From Argentina anserina (Eukaryota > Streptophyta > Magnoliopsida > Rosales > Rosaceae): a stretch of 64,000 nt of DNA. Position 1 is the first letter of the stretch; every line of letters starts with the position of its first letter. The translations under genes and the position numbers were made by a program. The notes below the pieces were generated by a model. It saw only the letters and a program-made list of their open reading frames with translations. It did not search any database and was not told the DNA's origin. This document shows positions 24,948-36,101 of this stretch, piece after piece. The stretch is from positions 9,486,001-9,550,000 of the forward strand of contig NC_065877.1 of assembly GCF_933775445.1 (NCBI RefSeq). The letters run 5' to 3'.

Positions 24948-25162
24948 TGTTCCGAGAGAATTATTATTATACCCTTGTGTGTGTCTTCCTTATTAAGTTT
25001 CTTGTTAGAGATATATTCACATCTCTGTAATATATTAGGGCTCTAAATCCTACGAGATTATGGTTATGTAATGCCTATATATAGCCTCCATTATCAATCA
25101 ATAAAGAGTTATGTTATGTTCCATTACGTTGTTATTATTCTCGTTTCGTTCCTCCTCAAAGA
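24948..25162 (+). repeat. Right LTR of the copia-like element
   Basis: This 215-bp LTR starts TGTTCCGAG directly after the polypurine tract. It ends AAAGA, where the left copy has AAACA, just before the AATTG duplication. A TATA box 'cctatatatagcc' (about 25074-25086) and AATAAAGAG (about 25101) are visible. Confidence 0.85.
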
Positions 25163-25598
25163 AATTGAATATTAGACATTTTTAATGTAAACCTCTTGCT
25201 TATTTCATTGTTTTAATTACATTATGTCACAAATATCATCAAAGTAGTGATAACAAAGTCATAGTTTTGCCATATGTAACGTTTTAAAAATAAGATTATC
25301 AAATATGTTATAGATTTTATTTTTTACTATTATAAATAGTTATATTAAACAAATATTCTAATTACACAAATTTTTTATGTTAATTGTGTCTTATAATGTT
25401 AATGGGTCGGGTCGGCCCACTTCTTGGCCCAACCCGGGCCCGACATGGGCTTGGGCCGTGGGCCGTGCTGAGCTTAATATTTAAGCTAATGGACCAGCCC
25501 GAATCCGATATGAAAAACAAATGGACCGGCTTGAGTTCGGTATGAGCATGGTTTTGGCCCACTCAAAATGGGCCGAGTCGGCCCGTTTGCCACTTCTA

Positions 25599-26622
25599 AG
25601 TGAATAAGTGGCAGAAATCTGTAAGAGAAGGAAGAACATGAAGGAGCGTTATGTGTACCCAAGATAACTAAGTAAAGAGACTGAAAATGGTGTTGGCCAT
25701 TAGATGACATAATATTGATGCGGCTACTATGGCTTTACTTTCTCTACCACCCCATCGTGCATGCCCTAACCAAGAAGAAGAGGGGAAGATCTACTGGGGA
25801 TCAAAACAAATTGTCATAAGACACGGCTAGTAGATGTAAGATCATATATATGACACGGCTAGTAAATGTAAGATCAAGAAAGTTTCTGGAAAAACTATGA
25901 CATGGAAGAAGAAATCTACAATAAAGAGCTTGGCTAATGCTTTGGAGAAAGAAGTAGTTATGATTATCTCCCATCCTACAGAGAAACGAGATAGTTTTGA
26001 GTTAGTTTTTTATTAGGATTTGCAAAATCTTGTACGTACATAAACTATGATACCTTATTTTGGTTCCTAAGATAGGTTACATAGTTATCCCGCAATTGCG
26101 TGTTTATCACATACTTGTCATCTTTACTATTATAAAACAAGCAACCAGAGCTTCACCAACTTGTGAACTTCCGAATTTGATAATCTATCACAAATTCTCT
26201 CACAAAAACAACAATGACTATAATGATGAAAAAACCGAAAATAAAAATAAAAAGAAATTGTATATTGTAATGCGGAGAAAAACTAGGATAGTACAAATTT
26301 ACTCACTCAATAACTACTCACACTCATAAGGTGTGTGGAATTTAATTTAATGAGTTTATAGCTAGTCTTCAACGAAACACTTCTGATTTTTTGTTTTTTC
26401 TTACTTTCTAAAAAAAATTGATCTTTACCTTGGAGCCCCTAAGGACTTGTCATTTTTCCTCTTTTCCCCTTCTCTATTGAAAGATAGAACGCGTAAATCG
26501 TACGTCGTTTAAATAAGAGGGGCTTTTATGTTGAAGGCGGTAGCCCAAAGCGAGCATCCAATTCCAACTCCTGGTTGTGCTTTTGCAGAACCAAGAAGAC
26601 GAAGACGAAGGAACCATCAGAC
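25599..26622. other. Intergenic DNA upstream of the CDC25-like gene
   Basis: A 24-bp direct repeat ('gacacggctagtagatgtaa', then 'gatca') occurs at about 25820 and 25852. A sequence near 26118 ('tctttactattataaaac') recalls Helitron 5' ends, but no matching 3' hairpin was found. The last 150 bp are presumably the promoter and 5' UTR of the CDC25-like gene. No gene is seen. Confidence 0.45.
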
Positions 26623-27779
26623 ATGGCTCGGAGCATCTCCTACATAACAGGGTCTCAGCTCCTCTCTCTCCAACGCCGACCCAACAACATCGCCATCATC
26701 GATGTCAGGTGGGTTTTACATTGCTTCTCTCCTTTCTGTTAAAATAGCTCAGAATTGCTGATTGGGGATTTCATTTGTTTAAGGGATGACGAGAGGAGCT
26801 ATGATGGGCACATAGCGGGGTCTTTGCACTATGCCAATGACACTTTCTATGATAAGATCTCCAATCTCGCTCAGGAAGTCAAAGGCAAAGACACCCTTGT
26901 TTTTCACTGTGCTCTCAGTCAGGTTTTTATTAAATCTCATCACTTTTTCCTGTTCTTGTTTCTTTTTTCGTGGTTGGGATTGTGAGCTTGGGTCACCCAG
27001 GGAGAGATGGATTTGATTTGTGTGTTGGAGTTTTTGTTTCTGAATAGTACTAGCATGAATTGTTTGGGTAGTTAAAGCAAGCTCATGAATAATGTGCATA
27101 CCAAAAGTAAAACTATGTGAGGTGAGCTGATCAGCTTCATCTTGCCTAGAAATGCTATGGTTTGGGAAGATGATCAATTTTTCTTCTGTATTTTGTATCT
27201 TGAGTTGTGTATCTACTTGGAGTCTTGGATGAAGTTAGAAAAATCTGATCTTTTCTTGATATGTATAGTTGTGACATGAACTTTGTATTAACCATCTGGT
27301 GATTGAGTTTCAAAGAAGAGCCAATGTGATATCTTTTTGTAACCTTGAACCACAGAACAGTAGTAAATAAGTGTTGGTTTAGCATACTGAAGCAGTTAGC
27401 CACTTCTACTTACTTTACCCTCCTCTTATGTCAAGTAAATGAGTTAGGAGGAAATCCAAGAACAAGTCCAAATTGTTTTAACTTGGATGTACAACTTGAA
27501 TTTAGAGATATTGATGTTTCACAAATTAATGCTTGACACTTTGTGGAAAGAATTTATACAAATCATGCAATTTTTATGATGGTGTTGTAGGTCCGAGGCC
27601 CTTCCTGTGCGCGGAAGTTTGCCAATTATCTTGAGGAGATGAAGGAAGAGACAGGAATCAAAGACATTTTGGTTTTAGAGCGTGGCTTCAATGGCTGGGA
27701 ATCTTCTGGTAGACCTGTTTGTCGCTGCAACAACATTCCCTGTAAGGGTGAGATTGAGGCCAAGACTGAGAGTGCATGA
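26623..27779 (+). CDS. CDC25-like tyrosine phosphatase / arsenate reductase (ACR2 type)
   Basis: Exons 26623-26708, 26784-26922 and 27591-27779 give 414 nt, 137 aa, with GT-AG introns. The whole protein is one rhodanese/CDC25 catalytic domain. The N-terminal '[19 protein letters not shown]' block leads to the P-loop HCALSQVR (HCx5R), with C71 as nucleophile and R77 binding the phosphate or arsenate. The tail has C119, C121 and C126 ([11 protein letters not shown]), matching the zinc-binding C-terminus known from Arabidopsis Arath;CDC25 (also called ACR2), which has both phosphatase and arsenate reductase activity. Length fits that family (about 130-146 aa) and lacks the long regulatory region of animal CDC25. 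The P-loop is split by the second intron exactly after HCALSQ. Which of the two activities matters here cannot be read from sequence. Confidence 0.93.
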
Positions 27780-28201
27780 TGCTTTACTTAAACTGGCTGG
27801 GAAGCAAGCATTGTTCTATCTACTTGCCCGCTGTACTCTATCTAAGTTCAATGCTATACATAAACGATTTGCACTTCTGGTTGAGCTATGATACTCACAT
27901 CTGTGCCTATATAAACATGTCCATGTATCAGACATGGTAATGAGATATCAGATTGAAGTCGAATCCAATTAAAAAACTGCATTGCAGATTTTAGATTGAA
28001 GTTGATTCCATCTAAGAAAGTGTTACCCACCTCAAATTTCCTTTTCCAAGCTGTTAATTTTTCATACAATTTGAAACCGCACTCCCCTCACTGTCATCTA
28101 GTCCGCAAAATGTGGAAAAAGATGAAATGCTCAATCCCATGTTTCTGATAAAATATAGCATTGGCACAGTTTAGATTGAAACTAGTTCGAAATCGCCAAT
28201 T
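27780..28201. other. 3' UTR of the CDC25-like gene and spacer before tRNA-Ile
   Basis: The first part is probably the 3' UTR of the CDC25-like gene. The remainder is AT-rich spacer without a recognisable feature. Confidence 0.5.
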
Positions 28202-28275
28202 GGCCTATTAGCTCAGCTGGTTAGAGCGTCGTGCTAATAACGCGAAGGTCGCAGGTTCGAGACCTGCATGGGCCA
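28202..28275 (+). tRNA. tRNA-Ile (anticodon AAT)
   Basis: Acceptor stem GGCCTAT pairs with ATGGGCC (one G-U), with discriminator A at 28275. The A box is 'tagctcagctgg' and the B box GGTTCGAGACC. The anticodon loop CTAATAA gives AAT, read as isoleucine after A-to-I editing. There is no intron; length is 74 nt. Confidence 0.96.
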
Positions 28276-28281
28276 ACATTA

Positions 28282-28286
28282 TTTTT
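28282..28286 (+). terminator. Pol III T-run after tRNA-Ile
   Basis: Five T begin seven bases after the tRNA end, in the usual place for RNA polymerase III termination. Confidence 0.7.
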
Positions 28287-28482
28287 CATTTGCTACCTTT
28301 TTGCATCTTCTTGTTGACTTTGTAAATGACAATTGTACCCCTGTTCGATCGACAACCTCGTCAAACAGCTCTTCTTCTTCTACTCCGTAACCAAATCCCA
28401 ATCTAATCTTGGTTTCTGAATCCCATCGCCAACAGGTCAAGAAGCAGCAGCCATCTGAAAATTCACCCTCCTCCTTCTAAAG

Positions 28483-31400
28483 ATGGTAAATTCCTCATAC
28501 AAACCCCATTCAATTCTTAATTTCCGGGATTTTAATCGTAATTGAGATTTTGACCTCTTATGCAGGTTTGCGTAATGTGCCTGATTCCTCTTTTTCTCGT
28601 CCCAATCGTCAACCTCCTGCCTCTCCTCTTCGATTACCTAATGGTAAATTACATTCGTACTCTCCTAGAAAACCGAATTCAATATTCAAGTGTTACGTTT
28701 CAATTCAGAATTTATTTTTTTAATTTAAATTTTTGTAGGGGAAAATATATGGAGTTATGGGATGGGAGTACAGGAAGCCGGAAAGAGCTCCTCCGGCGTG
28801 TCCTTACAAGCCTGCCGCCCAAAACGATGCCAAGGTCAGTTGAATTCTCAGCTCTTTCATTTCATAAAATGATTTTACTACATTGATCGCCATTCATATA
28901 TACTCTACTCAACTTAGGGTTGTATGTTTTAGTTTCGATCATTTGGAGTGTTTTTGGACTTTCGGTTGGAATGCTCTGGTAGTAAATGGGATGCTTTGCT
29001 GGGTTTCGTGGGTTAGCATTATTTACACTAATGATATGCAATGATTAAAGGGTTGGCCGGAAATGGTTTTGTTGGGATTGAAGGGTTAAACTGAACTATG
29101 TAGACCCTTCAATCAATCGCGGGGAGGGGGGGGAGATGGGGAGGGCACTAGGGCAGGATGTCATATATCATGTGAGTGACGTGATTGGTTAGATAGAACT
29201 GGCTTTGCTCCTAGTTTGTCTCCTGTTTTTGATTTAGTAAGTGAATCACTGGAGTAGCAATGTCATCCGATGGTAGCCTTATGAATTCATGAATTCATCA
29301 GTAATTGGATCTTAGTGGGAAAATTAGTGCTAACAAGTGAGAATGATGCCGTCATTGCTCATGGGCAGGGGAACAGCGGGTGATGCAGGAGCATGTAAGG
29401 GGTGTGCTTATCGCTCTTTCCACATGTTTTGGCATTTTTTTTTAGATCAGTGCTCAACCTGTTGACTGTCGTCCCCCCTCTCATACTTTTGTTCTTTGTT
29501 TGCTTTGTGGGACTTTTGTTTTATTATTGCTTTAGTCTCCTTTTTCAGGATTTTTAGGTATAAACTAGGATATTCATACAGTTGAAAAAGCCATGTTGGA
29601 AATGCAAATTGGTGTGTTTTTGTGTGTGTGTGTGGCGGGTGGGGGGGGGGGGGGGGGGAGTGCAAGGGAATGATACGTTCAATTGATACTAAGGGGGGTG
29701 TATTGTATTTGGATTCTAGTAGATTTTTTTTAGTGATAGATTTTGAAAGAATTTATGGATTTATTGATTTACAAAGACTCTTGGACAGATTTGTAAAATG
29801 TTTACAAACTTTTACAAATTCTTCCTAATAGAATTTTTCTGATTCATGTAAACTGTTCTTTGGAATTTCGTGGATTTTCATGGAGTGTTTGTACCTATTG
29901 CCTAAACCCAACAGAGGGAAAATAGAAAAGAGTGGGAATAGATAACCTCAATTTGATACCAGTAAAAGAGTGTTCTAATTATTGGTTGTAGTTCCACTAC
30001 GTCATGGTTCATCATACTTTATTATAATTGGATTTGTTATGTATATATCTGTCATATGTCGAATACAACTTACAAAGACTTCTTAGCATTGTTAATAGAT
30101 CTTTGTTAATGCTTGTCTTGGAGCATTATTAATAGCATTGTAAAGACATTCACAATGTTAGTGCAAATATTAATAAACAAAATGTTATCGGTAGCATTGT
30201 AAAGACATTCATATAAAGATAATTCAAGAAGAACATAAAAATTGAAAATCTTTCATCCCCGGACAGTCATGATTATAGCTTCATTGTGATTGCCCTCGAT
30301 CAACAACGGGTTCAAGATTGGGTTCAGAATTCGGTTGAGGATTGGGTTCAGGATTAGGTTGCGGTCGATCTCTCCACATATGATTAGCTATCTCCATTCT
30401 CCAATCATTAGCTTCCTCTCTTTCTTGTTCTTGGGTTTGAAATTCATCCTCAGGATCATCATCCACTAGCGTTGGATCTTCATCCTCTGGTTCTTTGGTT
30501 TTTAGTCCTTATATTCATCTATAAGTTATCACATAGTGATAAGGAAATAAAGGTGCAGATCAAATCATAGAGACTACACATGTATATATCAATAGATTGA
30601 ACCATAGAAACTGCACGTACATGTATATTGATTCCAAGATGATGATAGAAAACATCACTGATAAGATCGACAAATTCAAGGCAAATGAAGGAGACAAAGG
30701 AGAAACCCTAGAGGTTTTTCACATACCTGGTTGGCGGCTCCTTCGCGAAAAAAATCCTCCAGAAATCTTTGGTGTGGAGGTTGGATTTCTGTGGAGCCTT
30801 GCTATTTATATTGGAGGCTTTCTAATCCACAAGAATCAAATTCTATACAATTCGTAGAATTTTGGAATACCCTAACACTTATGTGGACTCATAAAAAGTT
30901 TTCAATGAATACCTTGTGATTTTTATGGACTTAAAATCTGAACATTAAAATCCAGATTGAATACCCAAATACTTCCACAAACTCTTTAAAAGTTGTAATA
31001 AATCATAATTGAATACCCACTAACTTTCCAAGTCTTAAAAAGTATTCAAAACTACTTGAAAATCAAAATACAATACACCCCTGTAAGTCAAGAAAGTTCA
31101 GATGAATGTCCTGAGAAATTTAATACATCTGAAGTTGGAGATTATACCTCTGAAATGAACATAGTTGCTGGAATACTTATCATTCACATTCTGATTTTGT
31201 GAACACTCCCTACTGTTTATATTGACAATTACTTCATTTCTACTTGTTGCTTTAATAGGATGAAAATCAAAAAAGAAAAATAAAACTCAATATTGTCTGG
31301 AAATATCTTAAGATCTCGAATTGTTCTTGTAAACTTATAAAAACTATATATAATTTCTGGCCCTATTATTTATAGGTGCTAACTCTAGTGTCATATAATG

Positions 31401-31725
31401 TATACATTGTCCTTAAATCATTTTATCTGTGTTGACACTCAATCATTTCAAATGTAAGTATTCCTTAAAATTACTCATCTCACCTGTGATTGCTGCTGAA
31501 TAGTATCCAGTCGTGAATTCCTTATGGTTCTGATGTCTACGTTATGTACAATTGCATCTTTGGTTTCTCTGCTTGTTCCATTATATCAAGGCTGCTCTGG
31601 CTGTTTGCTGTACGTATTGAAATTTCCAATTATTTCAGGTTACAGAAAAACATGAACCTGGGTCACCGGAGCCTCTTGCAGAAACAGCGGCGGCTCCTCG
31701 AGTGGTAGAATTGAAGCAAGATTGA
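28483..31725 (+). CDS. Small UPF0729 family protein (C18orf32-like)
   Basis: Coding exons are 28483-28485 (the ATG alone), 28566-28643, 28739-28834 and 31639-31725, in total 264 nt, 87 aa. All introns are GT-AG and phase 0. After the start the protein reads [18 protein letters not shown], a hydrophobic segment likely to sit in or on a membrane. It is followed by '[20 protein letters not shown]', 'PPACPYKP' and an Ala/Glu-rich tail. This layout matches the UPF0729 family, with human C18orf32 as the animal member. The human protein is reported on ER and lipid droplets; the plant function is not known to me. The last intron (2.8 kb) is swollen by a PIF/Harbinger remnant. The split after ATG is supported by frame continuity into MVC(V/I)xC, the family's usual start. 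Confidence 0.85.
29641..29658 (+). repeat. Poly-G run after a TG repeat, in an intron
   Basis: An unbroken run of about 18 G follows a TGTGTGTG tract and 'gcgggt'. It lies on the sense strand of the UPF0729 gene, 35 bp before the PIF/Harbinger element. Run length may be affected by sequencing error. Confidence 0.8.
29693..31083 (-). mobile_element. PIF/Harbinger element, deletion derivative, in intron 3 of the UPF0729 gene
   Basis: The left end 'ggtgtattgtatttggatt' and the right end, reverse complemented, 'ggtgtattgtattttgatt' are matching terminal inverted repeats, with further imperfect pairing inward. TAA stands on both sides (29690-29692 and 31084-31086), the 3-bp duplication typical of PIF/Harbinger. 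At about 1.39 kb it is too short for an autonomous element. A minus-strand frame at 30281-30466 resembles the end of a Harbinger transposase. The outer two bases of the two ends differ (GG and CA). Confidence 0.75.
30281..30466 (-). pseudogene. Possible C-terminal remnant of a Harbinger transposase
   Basis: The frame contains '[19 protein letters not shown]', recalling the 'R..IA..MW' end of plant PIF/Harbinger transposases. It then runs into a Pro/Asn/Glu repeat ('[17 protein letters not shown]'). No catalytic DDE part is present upstream inside the element, so it is at most a fragment. The match is by memory and short. Confidence 0.5.
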
Positions 31726-33799
31726 AGTCTGACCCTGGTTTCAGGCATCAAATAGGTGGGGGGGGGGGGGAACTTAATGAAAAAGAAACAGCAGCAAATT
31801 GGTGTAACATATGTACTTGATCTTAAAGACTTCCTAAAATCCTTCTTTTTAAATCCTTGCTTGTATGAGATCAGAGTCGTAATTGTGGTAGTCCTAATAC
31901 TTCTATGTCACCTCAGTTTGAACATTACTAGAAAGGAATGTCTCATAAACATTTTTAGTTTCTTACACCTAAACCTCTACGGCGGGGAGCAAATAAGAGC
32001 TATTGGGCCTTGCAAGAAGAATATTTGGGCTAAAATTTATCCGTCGCTCAAACTATGGGTTTGCCGGACCTCAGTAAAACTGTAAAACCTTGAGATTGCA
32101 ACTTCAGAGTTGAGTTGGATCGAAAAAAACTTCAGAGTTGGATTATCTCGCAAGATGATCAGGGACTTTTGAGACACAGCCGAGAATGAGATTGAAAATG
32201 ATATGAAATAAAAGACATACAATCAAACATGATGAATTGGTAACCTTTGGTGTTTTTTTGTGCCTGGTTCTCAGTATCGGACCCATGTCTCTCATTTTGG
32301 GACATATGTTTATGATATTTTATCACTGCAGCTTGGAAATTGGGGGCAAATTACAGCGACTTCTATCAATATTATAAACTAGACCTGGAAAATCTTCGAC
32401 CTCAAAATTGTTATAAAAATGCGAGGAAAGGAGGAGGAAAAAAACTACCTCGACGGCTCGACCCATTCGAATAAAATAAAATGAGCTAAAATATTGTAAT
32501 CCTATCTGCTCGATCTGCCTCTCTTGAATTAAATAAACCATGTGGCCGTGAACGTGGATGGAATTTAGGTATATAATTTCGCTTCCACCAACCAGAATCT
32601 AGGGCAAAGAATCGGAGGAGATTTCAGACCAACAAAAAGAGAGAGAAATGAATCGGATGAGATCCCATCAGCCAGTGCATAACAGGTCACCAGAAATCAG
32701 GACCACCGTTGGATCGAAAACGACCCCGAAACATACAGTAATTATAATTTACAGACCTCTCTGTTAGATCCATCAGAATTGCTCATAGGTCATGCTAGGT
32801 CATGCTCCACTCTTAAATTTATTAGTGTTAAAAATCTGGAATATGTAAGTGGGTAGGTTAACTTGTAGCTCAGTGTGTGCTAGAAAAATTGGGGATGACT
32901 TTGCTGCAAAGTGATTTCTGGGTAGTCAAGTATAACTGTGACCCAACTACGTACAGCTGTTGAGATTTTGCTTAGGTTAAACCGTTTGATGCTTCTCTTA
33001 CTTGCCTGCCAAGGCAAACCAAGATTTATAATGTGGATTCTATCTATCCTGATGGTGAACTTGTCTCTCTTAGAGGGTGTGCTAGTTTGTTTATTGGTTA
33101 GGTCAATATTGGCCTGGGTTACTTGTGAGGAGGGCAACTTATAAAGAATGTCATTTTAGATATTGAGGAGCTTTGACTAACTATCTAGAAGAAATGAGGA
33201 AGACCCAACCAAATGCGTACTTAGGGGATGAGATCAGTCGAGAGATACAGGTTGAGGAGATGTGCTAAAAAAATTAAACATGAGTACTGTGGTCCTTGCT
33301 ATGGAGAGATACGAAGAGGATGCATAAACAATTATTTGATCAATTATATTTTAGTTGGGAATGTGAAAGAGAGAAAAATAAGTTGTAACAGATATTTTGG
33401 TGGATGAGCTATTAAGTATACCTACTAGCACCATGTATACCCAATAGAAGTATAGAAGTATAAATGTATAATTATACCATAATATTAGTGATCTTAGGAT
33501 TTGCAAATTCATCTGACGTAGTTGAATAACTGGCAAAAATTGATACATGTATGCCATAATATAATGTATCACAAATGAATTTCACAAAACTCTAGCTCCA
33601 CCGAATAAGGCCAATTCCCTTAACTTCGATCGAAGTCTTCCAAATTTAACGCAAAGAGTATCTATATATGCTTGCTCTTATTATATATTGAATCCATTTC
33701 AGCCGTCTTAATCTTGGAATCTCTTCTAGGCTCTTATGGAATCTCTGAATGCATATTGTTATGGAATCCTCGTCCACCCACTAGTTTTTTTGTTATTCA

Positions 33800-33821
33800 C
33801 GAAAAGGACATGTCCTTTTCG
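33800..33821. other. Perfect 22-bp palindrome
   Basis: The arm CGAAAAGGACA is followed with no spacer by its exact reverse complement TGTCCTTTTCG. GC-rich 'ggggggccc' follows directly. Function unknown; it could be a hairpin or a transposon junction. Confidence 0.8.
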
Positions 33822-36052
33822 GGGGGCCCAATGTTCATGTGCACTCACGTGAGCGAGCAAATGACAATCCACAACCGGAACTATAGTTATAGGGTCTCCC
33901 CACAGCCGAATGTAATACCTTCGGCATGAGACTCATTCATGCAGGGGCCCATGTGAAATGGTTACAGTCCGGTATTGCACCCAGACGCCCTGGCCACAGT
34001 AATGTTCTTAACGGCCCAACGAAAGCCGAGCCCACTAGTCTTTAGATTCTACTACTACTCCCACGATCTTTCAAGCTAGTTAGTAAGCATAACCTTTCCA
34101 CATTAATTATGTTCCAATATATATTCCACTCAACTTATTCGCTTTCTTTCTTCTATTTTCCACCACTCAATAACATCAACTTTTGATGAACATTTTGGCA
34201 TTTTGCCAAGTGAATATTATTTTAGCACGTTTCTAATCTTCAAATTAGAAGATAGGTTCCAACCATCTGTGGATTTTGTATTTGTAATTGAGGAAATTAA
34301 TTGGGATTTAGTACCACTTCGAAGGATTAAAAAAAGTTTGCCATCAATTAGTATCAATTAGCTGCATGAATCGAAGTTGGACATTCTTCCCACCCTAAGC
34401 GTGTAGCACTGGTTTAATGAAAGATAGTATCACTAGACTACAATCTACGTAGCTACTGTAGTAAACTTAATTTGAAATACTAATACGAATTAATCTAAAT
34501 TTTCTAAGTTTCCAGATCAGCAAGTGATTTCAAGATATATATAGAACCAAGTAGTTTTCTTAATTAAGTTTTTATGGTTACACTTGCTAGAAGCCATAGC
34601 CATTTATCTTAATTTGTGACCTTATGTTTTGGTCAACCACGCATGCCTCCCGGCAACGCAACCGGTCGGCCACTACACAATTCTTTCAACCAGTACGTAC
34701 GCCATATTCATTCATTCATACTTACGTAGTCATCCCGGCCATGAATATGAGATCGATGTTTGATTAGATGAATATAAATATACTCAAGTTGGGTGTTGCT
34801 CATCTCTAACAAGGCCTTCACTACGTACTATATATGTCAGCACCATTAAATATACTAATGTCCGAGTGATAGCCACTAACAAAAGAGAGCTATGAGCCTG
34901 TGATGTAACATTTAATTAGCTGATTCCATCTTGTTTCATCAGTTCAATTAGTTTTGGGGAATGAAATTATCACCTTTTTCCCCCTCCTCTTTCTTCTGTT
35001 ATTCACTAATATACGGTGTATAGTGTATACGTAATTAAGTATGAATTGGTCTGCCATTTAGTATGTGAAATCTTCACGTAGGTGAATATTCGATCCATAT
35101 ACGACCTAGAATTTCATATTCATAACAGTATCCGGTTGGCAGTTGACCTTGCCAATTAATGCTATCACGATCCAACGTAATAATTATACAGCTAACCCAA
35201 TTACCCAAACACACCGGGGTTTAGGGTTTGTCTAACCCAGGAAAAAAGATGACGCACAGTGGGTGAGTCACTGAGATACAAGTAGACCAACATGTCCGGC
35301 CATGATCGATCACCTTCACCACTACCTGGCTTTCCTTGCTGTGCTCAGCTCAGAAAGCAACTTCCCGCCAAATCACGACTACTGGTTTGTTCGCTCGTCT
35401 CTGTCTTCTTTCTCGCTAAAGACATGTGCCAAATTAGCTTTCTACACCAGCAGCAATGGCTGGCTTTATACTGCAAACCCTAAAAGACCCAAACCCAGGC
35501 GGAAAAGTCTACGGTCTCTTTCATGCACCCTTCTTTATTTGGAGTAAGAGATTATAGGGGGTCTCAATCTCCCTAATAACAATACAAATTTAGAATTAAT
35601 TCAACCATGACAAAGACGCAGGAAAAGATCGAGTTGGAGGGTTATCTTAATCCCACGTTAACACTTAACACCATTGGTTTTGCTGCTCTTGCATGCGACA
35701 CACGGGCCTGTTTCTTGGATTATTAGAGAGATTTTTTGGGAGATAAAGTTAAGAATATATGTTCACGAGGATAGAGTTCAAAGCATTTTGATGGGGCTAT
35801 ATATTGGGCTAATCAGTATATTGTTTCATCAATAATTACTCGTCAATTATCTTCATGTTGATGACTCGGATTACTGGCTAGTTGCTACGTACTTCTTCTT
35901 ATCTCCTGCTCTATTAGAATGTTAACATGTAAAGTTCTTAAAACGTGTTACATGATTGCATAGTATCTGGCAAATTACTTAGCATAAATTAAGAGATCGG
36001 TACTTCACAACTTTTTTTAATTTTTACAACAATGGTTTTCATTTATCATTTA

Positions 36053-36096
<44 letters not shown>
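36053..36096. repeat. (ATT)n microsatellite
   Basis: About 14 uninterrupted TTA/ATT units lie in intergenic DNA. Confidence 0.95.

Positions 36097-36101
<5 letters not shown>

Larger units (their letters stand above)
18797..25162 (+). mobile_element. Degenerate Ty1/copia-like LTR retrotransposon
   Basis: Two short LTRs (18797-19008 and 24948-25162) bound about 5.9 kb. The 5-bp target duplication AATTG is present on both sides (18792-18796 and 25163-25167). A polypurine tract 'acaagggggag' abuts the right LTR. The segment after the left LTR ('cgttatcatgcac') is in primer-binding-site position. The interior has copia integrase-like relics near 22.2-22.7 kb but no long open frame. The LTRs differ at many positions by eye, so the insertion is old. 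Confidence 0.85.
18657..25598. mobile_element. Non-autonomous hAT-like element split by a copia retrotransposon
   Basis: Left of the copia insertion (about 18657-18791) and right of it (25168-25598) are short stretches rich in GGGCCGG/CCCGGGCCCG words. Both outer ends point inward with related text: 'cagtgggccg' on the left and, in reverse complement, 'tagaagtggcaaacgggccg' on the right. Flanking 8-mers are similar but not identical (AGTGATTT and AGTGAATA), as expected for an old hAT insertion. No transposase is seen. The two halves read as one element interrupted at AATTG. Exact ends are uncertain. Confidence 0.5.

Noticed and set aside
26118..26340. Possible Helitron 5' end
   Set aside because: Only the starting text fits; I found no 3' hairpin with CTRR end.
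32648..32770. Short ATG frame after a purine-rich leader
   Set aside because: About 40 codons, no recognisable family and no clear splice continuation.
35292..35547. Two overlapping open frames
   Set aside because: No domain in any frame and no consistent exon structure.
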